Shown here piece by piece: positions 34,548-44,272 of a stretch of 64,000 nt of DNA. The DNA comes from an uncultured Prevotellaceae bacterium. GTDB taxonomy: Bacteria; Bacteroidota; Bacteroidia; Bacteroidales; Bacteroidaceae. The notes under the pieces are model-generated. The model searched no databases. It was not told the DNA's origin and saw nothing but the letters and a program-made list of their open reading frames with translations. The position numbers and the translations under genes are program-made. The stretch spans positions 124,001 to 188,000 of the forward strand of contig CACYJV010000011.1 of the NCBI GenBank assembly GCA_902774815.1. Reading direction: 5' to 3'. Each line of letters starts with the position of its first letter. Positions within the stretch are counted from its first letter, which is position 1.

Positions 34548-35438
34548 ATGAAAAGGATATTCATCTTGGCAGGTACAGCGTTGATGCTCTGTGCTTGCGG
34601 TAACAAGGAAAAGGAGTATGATGCCACAGGCACGTTCGAGGCTACTGAGGTCACTGTGTTTGCCGAACAGAGTGGGGCATTGCTGACCTTCAACGCCAGC
34701 GAGGGCGAGATCATCAGCCTAGGTCAGGAGATAGGAGTCGTCGACACTACGCAGCTATGGCTCAAGATTCAGCAGCTGGGAGCCTCGAAGAGAGTGTTCC
34801 AAAGCCAGAAGCCCGACATGGCGAAGCAAGTGGCTGCCACGCGCCAGCAGTTGGTCAAGGCCCAGCAGGAGCAGCGCCGCTACAAGGAGCTGGTGGCCGA
34901 TGGGGCCGCACCGAGCAAGATGCTCGACGATGCCACTTCGCAGGTGCAGGTTCTGCAGCGCCAACTCGAAGCTCAGGTTTCGGCACTGAACACCCAGACG
35001 TCGACACTCAACTCGCAGATGGCTGCCACTGACGTGCAGGTTCGCCAGCTCTACGACCAGCTTGCCAAGTGCCATGTCTATGCTCCCATCAGCGCTACGG
35101 TTCTCGAGAAATACGTGGAGCGGGGCGAGTTCGTGACTACCGGCAAGCCGTTGCTGAAACTGGCCGACACAGATAACATGTTCATTCGTGCCTATGTGAC
35201 CTCAGCTCAGCTGAAGGGCATCAAGGTAGGACAGAAAGCCAAGGTGTTTGCTGACTATGGCGACGGACAGAAGAAGGAGTACGAGGGCGTGGTCAGTTGG
35301 ATCAGCAGTCGTTCGGAGTTTACGCCCAAGACCATTCTGACCGACGACGATCGTGCCGACTTGGTCTATGCCGTGAAGATTGCTATCAAGAACGACGGCT
35401 ATGCTAAGATCGGCATGTATGGCGAGGTAAAGTTTTAG
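34548..35438 (+). CDS. HlyD-family periplasmic adaptor lipoprotein
   Basis: A 296-residue membrane-fusion protein with a lipobox at Cys17 (LCAC). The lipoyl half (GTFEATEVTVFAEQSG) leads into a long coiled-coil hairpin (about residues 85-160, Gln/Lys-rich). The return half is VYAPISATVLEKYVERGEFV, and the beta-barrel with LVYAVKIAIKNDG ends at GMYGEVKF. It links the inner-membrane ABC permeases to the TolC channel. This is the YbhG-like position in a YbhGFSR-type operon. Confidence 0.9.
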   Translation: MKRIFILAGTALMLCACGNKEKEYDATGTFEATEVTVFAEQSGALLTFNASEGEIISLGQEIGVVDTTQLWLKIQQLGASKRVFQSQKPDMAKQVAATRQQLVKAQQEQRRYKELVADGAAPSKMLDDATSQVQVLQRQLEAQVSALNTQTSTLNSQMAATDVQVRQLYDQLAKCHVYAPISATVLEKYVERGEFVTTGKPLLKLADTDNMFIRAYVTSAQLKGIKVGQKAKVFADYGDGQKKEYEGVVSWISSRSEFTPKTILTDDDRADLVYAVKIAIKNDGYAKIGMYGEVKF

Positions 35439-35457
35439 TGATTAGTGTTTAGAGTTT

Positions 35458-36918
35458 ATGAATGCTATAGAGGTCAATCATGTCTCGAAGAGCTACGGGC
35501 GTGTCAAGGCATTGGACGACGTGTCGTTTGCTGTCGGTAAGGGCGAGGTGTTCGGACTGATAGGTCCCGACGGCGCTGGCAAAACCACGATGTTCCGCAT
35601 CCTCTGCACATTGCTGCTGCCCGAGCAAGGCACGGCCTTGGTCGATGGCTTCGACACAGTGCGGCAGATGAAGGACATCCGGCGGCGTGTGGGCTATATG
35701 CCTGGTCGGTTCTCGCTCTACCAAGACCTGACCGTTCAGGAGAACTTGGAGTTCTTCGCGACGCTCTTCGGCACGACTATCGACGAGGGCTACGACAGCA
35801 TCAAGGCCATCTATTCGCAGATAGAGCGCTTCCGCGACCGAAAAGCAGGCGCCTTGTCGGGTGGTATGAAGCAGAAGTTGGCCCTCTCGTGTGCACTGGT
35901 CCATTCGCCCAGCATCCTGTTTCTCGACGAACCGACGACAGGTGTCGACCCTGTCAGCCGCAAGGAACTATGGGATATGCTCGGCATACTGAAGGAACGT
36001 GGCATCACTATCGTGGCCTCGACGCCCTATCTCGACGAGGTGAGGCGTTGTGAGCGCGTAGCATTCCTTGATCACGGACACCTGCGCGGCATTGATAAGC
36101 CAGACATCATCCTCGACCGCTTTGCCGACATCTTCAATCCCCCTGGCATCGAGCACGACAAGACGATGGAGTTGAAGGACGAAAACGTGATTGAGGTGCA
36201 GCATCTGGTGAAGGCGTTCGGCTCGTTCCATGCCGTCGACGACATCAGCTTCACGGTGAAGCGAGGCGAGATTTTCGGTTTCCTTGGTGCCAACGGAGCC
36301 GGTAAGACCACGGCCATGCACATGTTGACTGGATTGAACCAGCCCACAAGTGGCACGGGAACCGTCGTCGGCTACGACATCCGAACGCAGCATGAGCAAA
36401 TTAAGAAGCACATCGGCTACATGTCGCAGAAGTTCTCGCTTTACGAGGATTTGACCGTCGCCGAGAACATACGTCTCTTTGCCGGCATCTACGGCATGAA
36501 CGACAAGGACATAGCACGCAAGACTGACGAACTGCTCGAACGCCTGAACTTTGCAGAACACAAGAACGACCTGGTCGCATCGCTGCCCTTGGGATGGAAG
36601 CAGAAGCTAGCCTTCTCGGTCTCCATATTCCACGAGCCAGGCATCGTGTTCCTCGACGAACCGACCGGAGGCGTCGATCCTGCCACACGACGCCAGTTCT
36701 GGGAATTGATCTACGATGCTGCTGCACGTGGCATCACGGTCTTCGTGACCACTCACTACATGGACGAGGCCGAGTATTGCGACCGCATCTCTATTATGGT
36801 CGATGGTAAAATCAGCGCTCTCGGCACGCCCGACGAACTGAAGCACCGGTTCAATCAGCCCGACATGGACCACGTGTTCACCTATCTGGCACGGCAAGCT
36901 ACCCGCTCATCCGACTAA
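35458..36918 (+). CDS. Duplicated ABC transporter ATP-binding protein (YbhF-like)
   Basis: A 486-residue cytoplasmic ATPase with two nucleotide-binding domains in one chain (about 1-220 and 240-480). Domain 1 has Walker A GPDGAGKTT at residues 36-44, signature LSGGMKQKL and Walker B ILFLDEPTTGVDP. Domain 2 has Walker A GANGAGKTT, Walker B IVFLDEPTGGVDP and a weakened signature LPLGWKQKL. That asymmetry is seen in YbhF relatives. It powers the two permeases encoded next. Confidence 0.92.
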   Translation: MNAIEVNHVSKSYGRVKALDDVSFAVGKGEVFGLIGPDGAGKTTMFRILCTLLLPEQGTALVDGFDTVRQMKDIRRRVGYMPGRFSLYQDLTVQENLEFFATLFGTTIDEGYDSIKAIYSQIERFRDRKAGALSGGMKQKLALSCALVHSPSILFLDEPTTGVDPVSRKELWDMLGILKERGITIVASTPYLDEVRRCERVAFLDHGHLRGIDKPDIILDRFADIFNPPGIEHDKTMELKDENVIEVQHLVKAFGSFHAVDDISFTVKRGEIFGFLGANGAGKTTAMHMLTGLNQPTSGTGTVVGYDIRTQHEQIKKHIGYMSQKFSLYEDLTVAENIRLFAGIYGMNDKDIARKTDELLERLNFAEHKNDLVASLPLGWKQKLAFSVSIFHEPGIVFLDEPTGGVDPATRRQFWELIYDAAARGITVFVTTHYMDEAEYCDRISIMVDGKISALGTPDELKHRFNQPDMDHVFTYLARQATRSSD

Positions 36919-36931
36919 AAGCGAAAAGAAC

Positions 36932-37990
36932 ATGAAGCAGTTTCTATCATTTGTGATCAAGGAGTCGCGCCACATTCTGCGCGACCGACGCACCATGCTC
37001 ATCCTTTTCGGCATGCCCATCGTGCTGATGCTGCTCTTCGGCTTTGCCATCACCAACGACGTGAAGAACGTCCGCACCGTAGTTGTCACATCGCAGATGG
37101 ACCATCTGACGCAGGCTGCCGTGGAACGTCTGTCTGCCTCGGAATATTTCAACATCACCGCTATCGTCGGGACAAGTCATGAGGCCGAGCAACTGATACG
37201 TCGTCAGCGTGCCGACATGGCTGTCATCTTTGGCAAGGACTTCGCATCGAAGAATGGCGGTTTGCAATTCATTGTCGATGCCTCTGATCCCAACATGGCG
37301 CAGCAATGGACTACTTATGCGCAGCAGACCATGGGCAACGCCGCGTCGTCAATCCTCAACTTGAAGATGCTCTACAATCCGCAGATGAAGTCGGCCTACA
37401 ACTTCGTGCCTGCCATCATGGGCATGCTGCTCATGCTGATTTGTGCCATGATGACGTCCATCAGCATCGTTCGTGAAAAGGAGAAAGGAACAATGGAGGT
37501 GCTCCTCGTGTCGCCTGTGCGTCCGCTGATGATCATCGTGGCCAAGGCTGTGCCCTATCTAGTGCTGGCCTTCATCATCTTAGTGAGCATCCTGCTCATG
37601 GCCCGCTTTGTGCTTGGTGTTCCGTTGGCTGGCTCCATCGTGTGGATATTTGCTGTCAGCGGCATCTACATCCTGCTGGCCCTGTCGCTGGGGTTGCTCA
37701 TCTCGAACATTGCCACCAATCAGCTCATGGCGCTACTACTTTCGGCCATGGTGTTGCTTGTGCCCATTGTCATGCTTTCGGGCATGCTCTTTCCCATTGA
37801 GTCGATGCCGACGATTCTGCAATGGATTTCGGCCATCGTCCCGCCTCGCTATTACATAGAGGCTATGCGCAAGCTGATGATCATGGGCGTGGGCATTAGC
37901 GAGGTGATGCGCGAAGTCATTATCCTGTTAGGTATGACCATCTTCTTGCTGGCGGTCTCGCTTGCCAAGTTCAAGACGCGTCTGGAGTGA
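36932..37990 (+). CDS. ABC-2 type permease (YbhS-like)
   Basis: A 352-residue inner-membrane permease: one N-terminal helix (LILFGMPIVLMLLFGFAI), a periplasmic loop of about 150 residues and a C-terminal bundle of five helices. The bundle contains the family REKEKGTMEVLLVSPVRP motif and SAIVPPRYYIEAMRKLMIMG. It pairs with the next permease. Its start is 14 bases after the ATPase stop. Confidence 0.92.
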   Translation: MKQFLSFVIKESRHILRDRRTMLILFGMPIVLMLLFGFAITNDVKNVRTVVVTSQMDHLTQAAVERLSASEYFNITAIVGTSHEAEQLIRRQRADMAVIFGKDFASKNGGLQFIVDASDPNMAQQWTTYAQQTMGNAASSILNLKMLYNPQMKSAYNFVPAIMGMLLMLICAMMTSISIVREKEKGTMEVLLVSPVRPLMIIVAKAVPYLVLAFIILVSILLMARFVLGVPLAGSIVWIFAVSGIYILLALSLGLLISNIATNQLMALLLSAMVLLVPIVMLSGMLFPIESMPTILQWISAIVPPRYYIEAMRKLMIMGVGISEVMREVIILLGMTIFLLAVSLAKFKTRLE

Positions 37991-37998
37991 TTTATTTT

Positions 37999-38047
37999 GG
38001 AAGTTAAAGAAGATAACGAAGTTAAAGGGGTTAAAGGACAAGAGTCC
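37999..38047. repeat. GTTAAAG heptad repeat between the two permease genes
   Basis: Imperfect copies of GAAGTTAAAG and GGGTTAAAGGACA lie between the stop of the first permease and the start of the second. The same terminal GTTAAAGGACA ends both arms of the inverted repeat at 42.0-42.2 kb. Confidence 0.6.
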
Positions 38048-38065
38048 TGCTATTATCAGTTTTCA

Positions 38066-39184
38066 ATGATGATTAAGTATCTATTACAAAAGGAGTTCCT
38101 GCAGATACGTCGCAACTTGTTTCTGCCCAAGCTCATCTTCGTGTTCCCCATCATGATCATGTGCGTCATGCCTTGGGTGATGAACCAGGAGGTGAAGAAC
38201 ATCCGCGTCAGCGTGGTCGACAACGACCATTCTACCAAGAGTCAGCAGATGGTGCACAGCATAGAGCAGAGCAACTACTTCATCTTCAGTGGTCAGCAGC
38301 CGTCGTACGAGACTGCCTTGAAAGAAGTCGAGAAGAGTCGTACAGACATCGTGCTGGTCATTCCCCGTAATTTCAGCCGTGAACTGACACTTGGCCATCA
38401 GCCTCAGGTACTGATAGCAGCTAACGCCGTCAACGGTACAAAGGGCGGTATCGGCAGCAGCTACCTCTCGCAGATTGTGGCGGCCCACGTCAGTCCCAAG
38501 ATGGTTTTTGTGCAGTCGAAGGTCGGTCCCACTCAAAGCTTGCCCACCCGTAGCATCTCAACGCTATTCCTCTATAACAAACATCTGAACTACAAGGTGT
38601 TCATGATACCAGCCCTGCTGGCCATCGTCATGATGCTGATGTGCGGCTTCCTACCAGCGCTGAACATCGTCAGCGAGAAGGAGACGGGCACCATCGAGCA
38701 AATCAACGTAACGCCTGTTTCGAAGTGGTCGTTCATCCTGGCTAAGCTCATCCCGTACTGGCTTATTGGCTTGTTCATCGTTTCGGTATGCCTCTTGCTG
38801 GCTTGGGCCATCTATGGCATCACTTGCCAGGGACCGCTGTGGCTGGTCTATCTGCTCGCCATGCTGTTGGCGCTGTTCTTCTCGTCGTTTGGATTGCTCA
38901 TCAGCAACTACAGCGACACGATGCAGCAAGCCATCTTCGTCATGTGGTTCTTCGTAGTATGTCTGATGCTGCTCAGTGGACTCTTCACACCCACGCGCTC
39001 CATGCCTGACTGGTCGTATGCAACGACGTACGTCAACCCCATGCACTACTTCATTGATGCCATCCGTACGGTGTTCGTGCGAGGCGGCGGCTTCAGCAGT
39101 ATCGCCCATCAGGTGTTGGCCCTTGCATGCTTTGCCCTGCTCATGGGCTCCTGGGCTGTAGTGAGCTACAAGAAGAATTCTTGA
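38066..39184 (+). CDS. ABC-2 type permease (YbhR-like)
   Basis: A 372-residue permease. ATG 38066 (MMIKYLLQKEFLQIRR) is chosen because the longer open frame to 37997 would translate the heptad repeat. It shows the same topology as its partner: first helix FVFPIMIMCVMPWVM, a large periplasmic loop and five C-terminal helices with SEKETGTIEQINVTPVSKW and TTYVNPMHYFIDAIRTVFVRGG. Together with the preceding four genes it completes a tripartite exporter for drugs or other small molecules; the substrate is not evident. Confidence 0.9.
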   Translation: MMIKYLLQKEFLQIRRNLFLPKLIFVFPIMIMCVMPWVMNQEVKNIRVSVVDNDHSTKSQQMVHSIEQSNYFIFSGQQPSYETALKEVEKSRTDIVLVIPRNFSRELTLGHQPQVLIAANAVNGTKGGIGSSYLSQIVAAHVSPKMVFVQSKVGPTQSLPTRSISTLFLYNKHLNYKVFMIPALLAIVMMLMCGFLPALNIVSEKETGTIEQINVTPVSKWSFILAKLIPYWLIGLFIVSVCLLLAWAIYGITCQGPLWLVYLLAMLLALFFSSFGLLISNYSDTMQQAIFVMWFFVVCLMLLSGLFTPTRSMPDWSYATTYVNPMHYFIDAIRTVFVRGGGFSSIAHQVLALACFALLMGSWAVVSYKKNS

Positions 39185-39200
39185 TGTGCCCCTCTCAGGT

Positions 39201-39335
39201 AAGTAAAGTGTTCTGTAGGCTTGAGCAGAATGATTCGCTGTTTAGAGGATAAAACTCTGTAGGCACAAGAAAATTGCTTCGTTTGTATAAAATAAGTGCT
39301 TTGCAGGTCTCAAATCAACATTGCGCAGGAATCTT
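39201..39335 (+). repeat. Degenerate ~22-bp tandem array, cluster E
   Basis: About six weak units follow the permease stop, for example AAAACTCTGTAGGCACAAG, AAATTGCTTCGTTTGTATA and AAGTGCTTTGCAGGTCTCA, spaced 21-22 bases. It is the most diverged of the clusters. The 145 bases after it (to 39480) show no gene or other structure. Confidence 0.5.
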
Positions 39336-39484
39336 AAAAATGTCCCATAGTTATAGAAATCAGTCTTTGTGACCCTCGAAATATAGTGTACCAGGCTCCA
39401 ATGACATGGCCTTCAACAGACAATTTCTGCCACTTGTTTTGAGGACACTTAATTATTATTTCCCTCAAATAAATCTTTTTTCGC

Positions 39485-39515
39485 TTTGTTCTTTGCTCAC
39501 TAATTTGTATCTTTG
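39485..39515 (+). promoter_or_regulatory. Promoter of uvrD/pcrA
   Basis: TTTG (39485-39488), a 19-base spacer and TATCTTTG (39508-39515). The ATG is only six bases downstream, so the transcript would be leaderless or nearly so. Confidence 0.75.
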
Positions 39516-39521
39516 CAGACT

Positions 39522-41969
39522 ATGACAAAAGAACATCTTCTCAACGATTTGAACGAAAGCCAACGCGTGGCGGTGGAGTATTGCGACGGTCCGCAACTTG
39601 TGATTGCCGGTGCTGGTTCAGGTAAGACGCGCGTGCTGACTTATAAGATAGCCTATCTGCTGGAAAGTGGGCTGCGGCCTTGGAATGTGCTGGCGCTGAC
39701 CTTTACGAACAAGGCTGCTAACGAGATGAAACAGCGTATCGGAAATCTCGTCGGACAGGATGCCGCCGTGCGTCTTCAGATGGGAACCTTCCACTCGGTG
39801 TTCTCGCGTATCCTACGTGTAGAGGCTTCGAGTATAGGCTTCAACAGCAATTTCACCATCTACGATGAGACCGACTCTCGTTCCTTACTGAAGGCTATCG
39901 TCAAGGAAATGGGCCTCGACGACAAGGTTTACAAAGCTTCAACGGTTCACAACCTCATCTCGATGGCGAAGAACCATCTGATTTCTGCCGAGGAATATGC
40001 TGCCGACCGCGAAGTGCTTCAGCGCGACACGTATGCCAAAGTACCGCAGACAGGCCGCATCTTCATGGCTTATGAGCAGCGTTGCAGGCAGGCCAATGCT
40101 ATGGACTTCGACGACTTGCTCGTGATGACCTACCGTCTATTCCGCGATTATGCCGACATTCGTGAGAAGTATCAGAAGCGTTTTCAATATGTGCTTGTCG
40201 ACGAGTATCAGGACACCAACTATGCCCAGCAGCAAATCGTGCTGCAATTAACCGAACAGCATCGTAAGGTATGTGTAGTCGGCGACGATGCGCAGAGCAT
40301 CTATGCCTTCCGTGGTGCCAACATCGATAACATCTTAAACTTCCAGAAAGTCTATCCTGAGTCGCGTTTATTCAAACTTGAGCAGAACTACCGCTCAACT
40401 CAACGCATCGTTCAGGCTGCCAACAGCCTGATCAAGAAGAACGAGCGTCAGATACCGAAGGACGTTTACAGCCGCAATGCCGAGGGCGAGAAGCTCATCC
40501 TGAAGCACGCCTATTCCGACAAGGAGGAAGCTGCCATCGTCTGCAAGGACATCAAGCGTATTCGCAAGCAGGACAGTTGTGAGTATAGCGACTTCGCCAT
40601 CCTGTACCGCACCAACTCGCAGAGCCGTACTTTCGAGGAGGAGATGCGCCGCCAGAACATTCCTTACCGCATCTATGGCGGCCTGAGTTTCTATCAGCGA
40701 AAGGAAATCAAGGACATCATAGCCTACTTCCGGTTGGTTTGCAATCCTGACGATGAGGAGGCCTTGAAGCGTGTCATCAACTATCCGACGCGTGGCATCG
40801 GCTCGACAACCGTCCAGAAGATTGCGCAGACTGCACAGGCTTCGGGCATGAGCTTTTGGCAGACGATGGCCAACCCTGCTGTCTCAGGGCTTGCTCTCAC
40901 GAAGTCGACCTATCAGAAGCTGGTCGATTTCATGTCGATGATTACGGCGTTCATGGAGAAACTTGCTACAGCCGATGCCTATGAGCTGGGTAAGGACATC
41001 ATCCAGACGAGTGGCATATCGAGCGATTTGTTCGCGGGCAATGATCCCGACGACCTCTCGCGCCAACAGAACCTTGAAGAGTTCATGAATGGTCTGCAGG
41101 ACTTCGTAGACACCCGGTGCGAGGAGGGTAGGGAGAACGAAATCCACCTGAATGACTTCCTGCAAGAGGTGTCGCTGCTCACTGACCTCGATAGCGACGA
41201 CAATAGCGAAAGCCGTGTCGCGCTGATGACGATACATGCAGCCAAAGGCTTGGAGTTTTCCACGGTCTTTGTGGTTGGCATGGAGGAGAATATCTTCCCA
41301 AGTCCTATGTCCTGCAACTCGCTACGTGAACTCGAGGAGGAGCGCCGCCTGCTCTATGTGGCTATCACGCGTGCCGAGAAACATTGCGTACTGACCTGTG
41401 CGAAGAACCGCTGGCGTTACGGCAAGATGGAGTTTGGGGCTCCGAGCCGTTTCCTTCGCGATATCGATCCCAACCTGCTTGTGATTGAAGGTGGTGACGG
41501 TGGCAACGACTATGAACACAATCGCAGATACACGGGTACCAGCGAGTGGGGCGAGCGGCGTGGGCAGTCGTCGTGGCGCATGCAGAATTCACGTCCTGTG
41601 GCGTCGCAGTTCATGGCCGACGAAAAGCCTAAGATCACAAGTCCGCGTCAACCTGAGCACGCTGTAGACCCGTTGTCGGAGAGTTTCAAACGTCAGATAT
41701 CGTCAGCAGGGGGAAACCTGCGCCGTGTGAGCGATGCCCTTCGCAATGGTGGACGTGCGAATCCCGTACCACAAGGTGGTGGTCAACCGTCGCCATCTTC
41801 TGCAGCTCCGCTTCATGAAGGCAACGTCATTGAACATCAGCGCTTTGGTGTGGGCACTGTAGTGAAGGTGGAAGGCACCGGCGAGAACATGAAGGCTACG
41901 GTTGACTTCCGCAATACGGGAACAAAACAACTGTTATTGAAGTTTGCCCGCTACACTATAATTGGGTAA
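39522..41969 (+). CDS. UvrD/PcrA-type superfamily 1A DNA helicase
   Basis: An 815-residue ATP-dependent 3'-5' helicase, start ATG 39522. The Q motif LNESQRVAVEY precedes Walker A AGSGKT (residues 31-36). Motifs Ia (LTFTNKAANEM), II (VDEYQDTN), III (VGDDAQSIYAFRGA), IV (LEQNYRST), V (LMTIHAAKGLEF) and VI (YVAITRAEK) are all present. The C-terminal 150 residues are disordered and Gln/Ser/Pro-rich and end in a small Tudor-like fold (VIEHQRFGVGTVVKVEG). It acts in nucleotide-excision and mismatch repair and removes recombinase filaments. Confidence 0.95.
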   Translation: MTKEHLLNDLNESQRVAVEYCDGPQLVIAGAGSGKTRVLTYKIAYLLESGLRPWNVLALTFTNKAANEMKQRIGNLVGQDAAVRLQMGTFHSVFSRILRVEASSIGFNSNFTIYDETDSRSLLKAIVKEMGLDDKVYKASTVHNLISMAKNHLISAEEYAADREVLQRDTYAKVPQTGRIFMAYEQRCRQANAMDFDDLLVMTYRLFRDYADIREKYQKRFQYVLVDEYQDTNYAQQQIVLQLTEQHRKVCVVGDDAQSIYAFRGANIDNILNFQKVYPESRLFKLEQNYRSTQRIVQAANSLIKKNERQIPKDVYSRNAEGEKLILKHAYSDKEEAAIVCKDIKRIRKQDSCEYSDFAILYRTNSQSRTFEEEMRRQNIPYRIYGGLSFYQRKEIKDIIAYFRLVCNPDDEEALKRVINYPTRGIGSTTVQKIAQTAQASGMSFWQTMANPAVSGLALTKSTYQKLVDFMSMITAFMEKLATADAYELGKDIIQTSGISSDLFAGNDPDDLSRQQNLEEFMNGLQDFVDTRCEEGRENEIHLNDFLQEVSLLTDLDSDDNSESRVALMTIHAAKGLEFSTVFVVGMEENIFPSPMSCNSLRELEEERRLLYVAITRAEKHCVLTCAKNRWRYGKMEFGAPSRFLRDIDPNLLVIEGGDGGNDYEHNRRYTGTSEWGERRGQSSWRMQNSRPVASQFMADEKPKITSPRQPEHAVDPLSESFKRQISSAGGNLRRVSDALRNGGRANPVPQGGGQPSPSSAAPLHEGNVIEHQRFGVGTVVKVEGTGENMKATVDFRNTGTKQLLLKFARYTIIG

Positions 41970-42030
41970 ATAAAGAAGTTATGGAAGTTATTCCTCCGCT
42001 TTGCTACAAAAGTGGCAAAGCCGAGCTAAT

Positions 42031-42181
42031 GAAGTTAAGGTAGTTAAAGAAGTAAAGGAAGTTAAAGGACAATACCCTCATTTTGTATAAATTCAAAGAG
42101 GTATACCAAAAGGTATGACTAATGTCCTTTAACTTCCTAAATGGTCGAAGACCGTATTACTTATTTAACTTCCTTAACTTT
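42031..42181. repeat. Heptad-repeat inverted repeat between uvrD and rho
   Basis: GAAGTTAAG/GTTAAAG heptads at 42031-42070 and their reverse complement at 42124-42181 flank a short centre. The inner 15 bases AGGAAGTTAAAGGAC (42056-42070) are matched exactly by 42124-42138, and further GAAGTTAA units pair outside. It could fold into a large hairpin serving both convergent genes. Confidence 0.65.
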
Positions 42182-42191
42182 CTAAAGAAAT

Positions 42192-44240
42192 CTATGAATT
42201 CATTGAGAGCAGGAACTCATCGTTGTCGAGCGTCTTTTCCATGCGTTCGCGAATGGTATTCATGGCCTCGATGGGGTTCATGTCGGCAATGTACTTGCGC
42301 AGGATCCACATGCGGTCAAGAGTAACCTTGTCCTGAAGCAGGTCGTCGCGACGTGTGCTGGAGGCAACGAGGTTGACCGACGGGAACACACGCTTGTTGG
42401 AGAGCGAACGATCGAGCTGAAGTTCCATGTTACCCGTACCCTTGAATTCCTCAAAGATCACTTCGTCCATCTTCGAACCCGTGTCGATGAGTGCCGTGGC
42501 GATGATGGTCAGCGAACCACCGCCCTCAATGTTACGGGCTGCACCGAAGAAGCGCTTGGGTTTCTGGAGCGCGTTGGCATCGACACCACCCGTGAGTACC
42601 TTACCTGAAGCAGGTGAGACGGTGTTGTAGGCACGTGCCAGACGAGTGATGGAGTCAAGGAAGATGACCACGTCGTGACCACATTCCACCATTCGCTTGG
42701 CCTTCTCCAGTACGATGCCAGCAATTTTTACGTGGCGCTCGGCAGGCTCGTCGAACGTGGAAGCAATAACCTCGGCGTTGACAGTGCGTGCCATGTCGGT
42801 CACTTCCTCAGGGCGCTCGTCAATCAGGAGCATCATCAGGTAAGCCTCGGGATGATTGGCTGCGATGGCATTGGCAATGTCCTTCATGAGGATGGTCTTA
42901 CCGGTCTTGGGCTGAGCCACGATCAACGCGCGCTGGCCCTTACCGATAGGCGAGAAGAGATCGACGATTCGTGTCGACATGTTGGTGGTCTTTGGGTCGC
43001 CGCATAGGGTGAACTTCTCATCGGGGAAGAGGGGTGTGAGGTGCTCGAAAGGCACGCGGTCGCGCACGTCTTGAGGCATGCGGCCGTTGATCATCTCGAT
43101 GCTTGTCAGGGGGAAGTACTTCTCGCCATCGTGGGGCGGGCGTACACGTGCCTGCACAACGTCGCCGGTCTTGAGTCCGTAGCGCTTCACAAGGTTGTTG
43201 GGCACATAGACATCGTCGGGCGATGAGAGGTAGTTGTAGTCGCTGGAGCGCAGGAAACCATAGCCATCGGGCATGATTTCGAGCACACCATTGGCCGGTA
43301 TCATGTCGTCGAAGTCGTACTGCACATTCTCCATGGGCTGCTGCATGGGCATGAAGTTGTCATCAGGCATGCCCTGGAGGGGCGAAGTGGGATTGTCGAA
43401 AATGTCGTAGGAAGGCATGGCACCGTGATCCTCGATAGGCAGGTCGACAACAGTAATGAAGTCGGTACCGTCCTGCGGGTCTTCTTCCCAATAGGGACTC
43501 TGTATCTGGCCCATTACTTCGCCACCGTCGTTCTGGTCGTGTTCGCCCATCTCGTTCTGCGCATTCATCTTCTGCTGCAGCTGAGCGATGAGGTTGCTGT
43601 CGGCCTCGTCGTCACTGAAGTTGCCAGATGCAAATTCAGCTTCGGGCACATAGCCGTCCATGGGTTTCTCGTCATCCTGCATGGAAGGAAGGGACTCAGG
43701 CTCGGCCTCATATTCGGGAACGTCATTTTTCTCGGCTTCCTTTTGTGCCTCGATGGCAGCAATAAGCTCGAGTTCCTTCTTCGACTTGCGACCGCGATGC
43801 TTCGGCATGGCGGCAAGCATTTCCTCAGCTGTGGCCTCCTTTTTGACGTTCACGTCCTCTTCCTGAATGGTTTCGGGCTCGTCGGCAACGGGAGCGGCTT
43901 CGTTCTCGGGCATCTGCCCAGGCTGGTTGTTGTCCTTTTGCAACTCCTTGAAGAGAGGCATCTGCTCGGCAGGTGCAGGAACCTTGTTCTTCTTGAGGTC
44001 AAGATTCTCGCCGTCTTTGCCATTCACGCTGTAGACGTGGTCTGTGTCTTTCTTCAAGATACGTGTGCGCTTGCGCTTTGTACCCAATGGATTCTTGGCA
44101 GCCTCAGCCATGGCCTGCTTTTCCAGGATGTCGTAGATGAGCGTTTCCTGGTCACTAATAGTAGCATCGGCACCTATTTCGCGTGCAATATCAGCCAATT
44201 CGCTGATATCCTTGGATAGTAATTCGTCCTTGTAATACAT
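42192..44240 (-). CDS. rho: Transcription termination factor Rho with long disordered insertion
   Basis: A 682-residue RNA-dependent ATPase that ends transcription, much longer than the 419 residues of E. coli Rho. The start is ATG 44240 ([11 protein letters not shown]). An N-terminal Rho-N helical domain (1-45) is followed by about 270 residues of acidic, Gln/Asn/Met/Pro-rich low-complexity sequence. Next come the cold-shock RNA-binding domain ([21 protein letters not shown]) and the RecA-type core with P-loop AQPKTGKT (near residue 443), [11 protein letters not shown] and the R-loop [15 protein letters not shown]. Extended insertions of this kind are known in Bacteroidetes Rho proteins, where they promote condensate formation. 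A leader hairpin precedes the gene. Confidence 0.95.
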   Translation of the reverse strand: MYYKDELLSKDISELADIAREIGADATISDQETLIYDILEKQAMAEAAKNPLGTKRKRTRILKKDTDHVYSVNGKDGENLDLKKNKVPAPAEQMPLFKELQKDNNQPGQMPENEAAPVADEPETIQEEDVNVKKEATAEEMLAAMPKHRGRKSKKELELIAAIEAQKEAEKNDVPEYEAEPESLPSMQDDEKPMDGYVPEAEFASGNFSDDEADSNLIAQLQQKMNAQNEMGEHDQNDGGEVMGQIQSPYWEEDPQDGTDFITVVDLPIEDHGAMPSYDIFDNPTSPLQGMPDDNFMPMQQPMENVQYDFDDMIPANGVLEIMPDGYGFLRSSDYNYLSSPDDVYVPNNLVKRYGLKTGDVVQARVRPPHDGEKYFPLTSIEMINGRMPQDVRDRVPFEHLTPLFPDEKFTLCGDPKTTNMSTRIVDLFSPIGKGQRALIVAQPKTGKTILMKDIANAIAANHPEAYLMMLLIDERPEEVTDMARTVNAEVIASTFDEPAERHVKIAGIVLEKAKRMVECGHDVVIFLDSITRLARAYNTVSPASGKVLTGGVDANALQKPKRFFGAARNIEGGGSLTIIATALIDTGSKMDEVIFEEFKGTGNMELQLDRSLSNKRVFPSVNLVASSTRRDDLLQDKVTLDRMWILRKYIADMNPIEAMNTIRERMEKTLDNDEFLLSMNS

Positions 44241-44272
44241 GTATAAAATTATGAAAGTTGATGAATCATGAA

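Noticed and set aside
42001-42190. tRNA or small RNA gene in the uvrD-rho gap
   Set aside because: The sequence is a heptad satellite and inverted repeat; no cloverleaf, TTC loop or promoter is visible.
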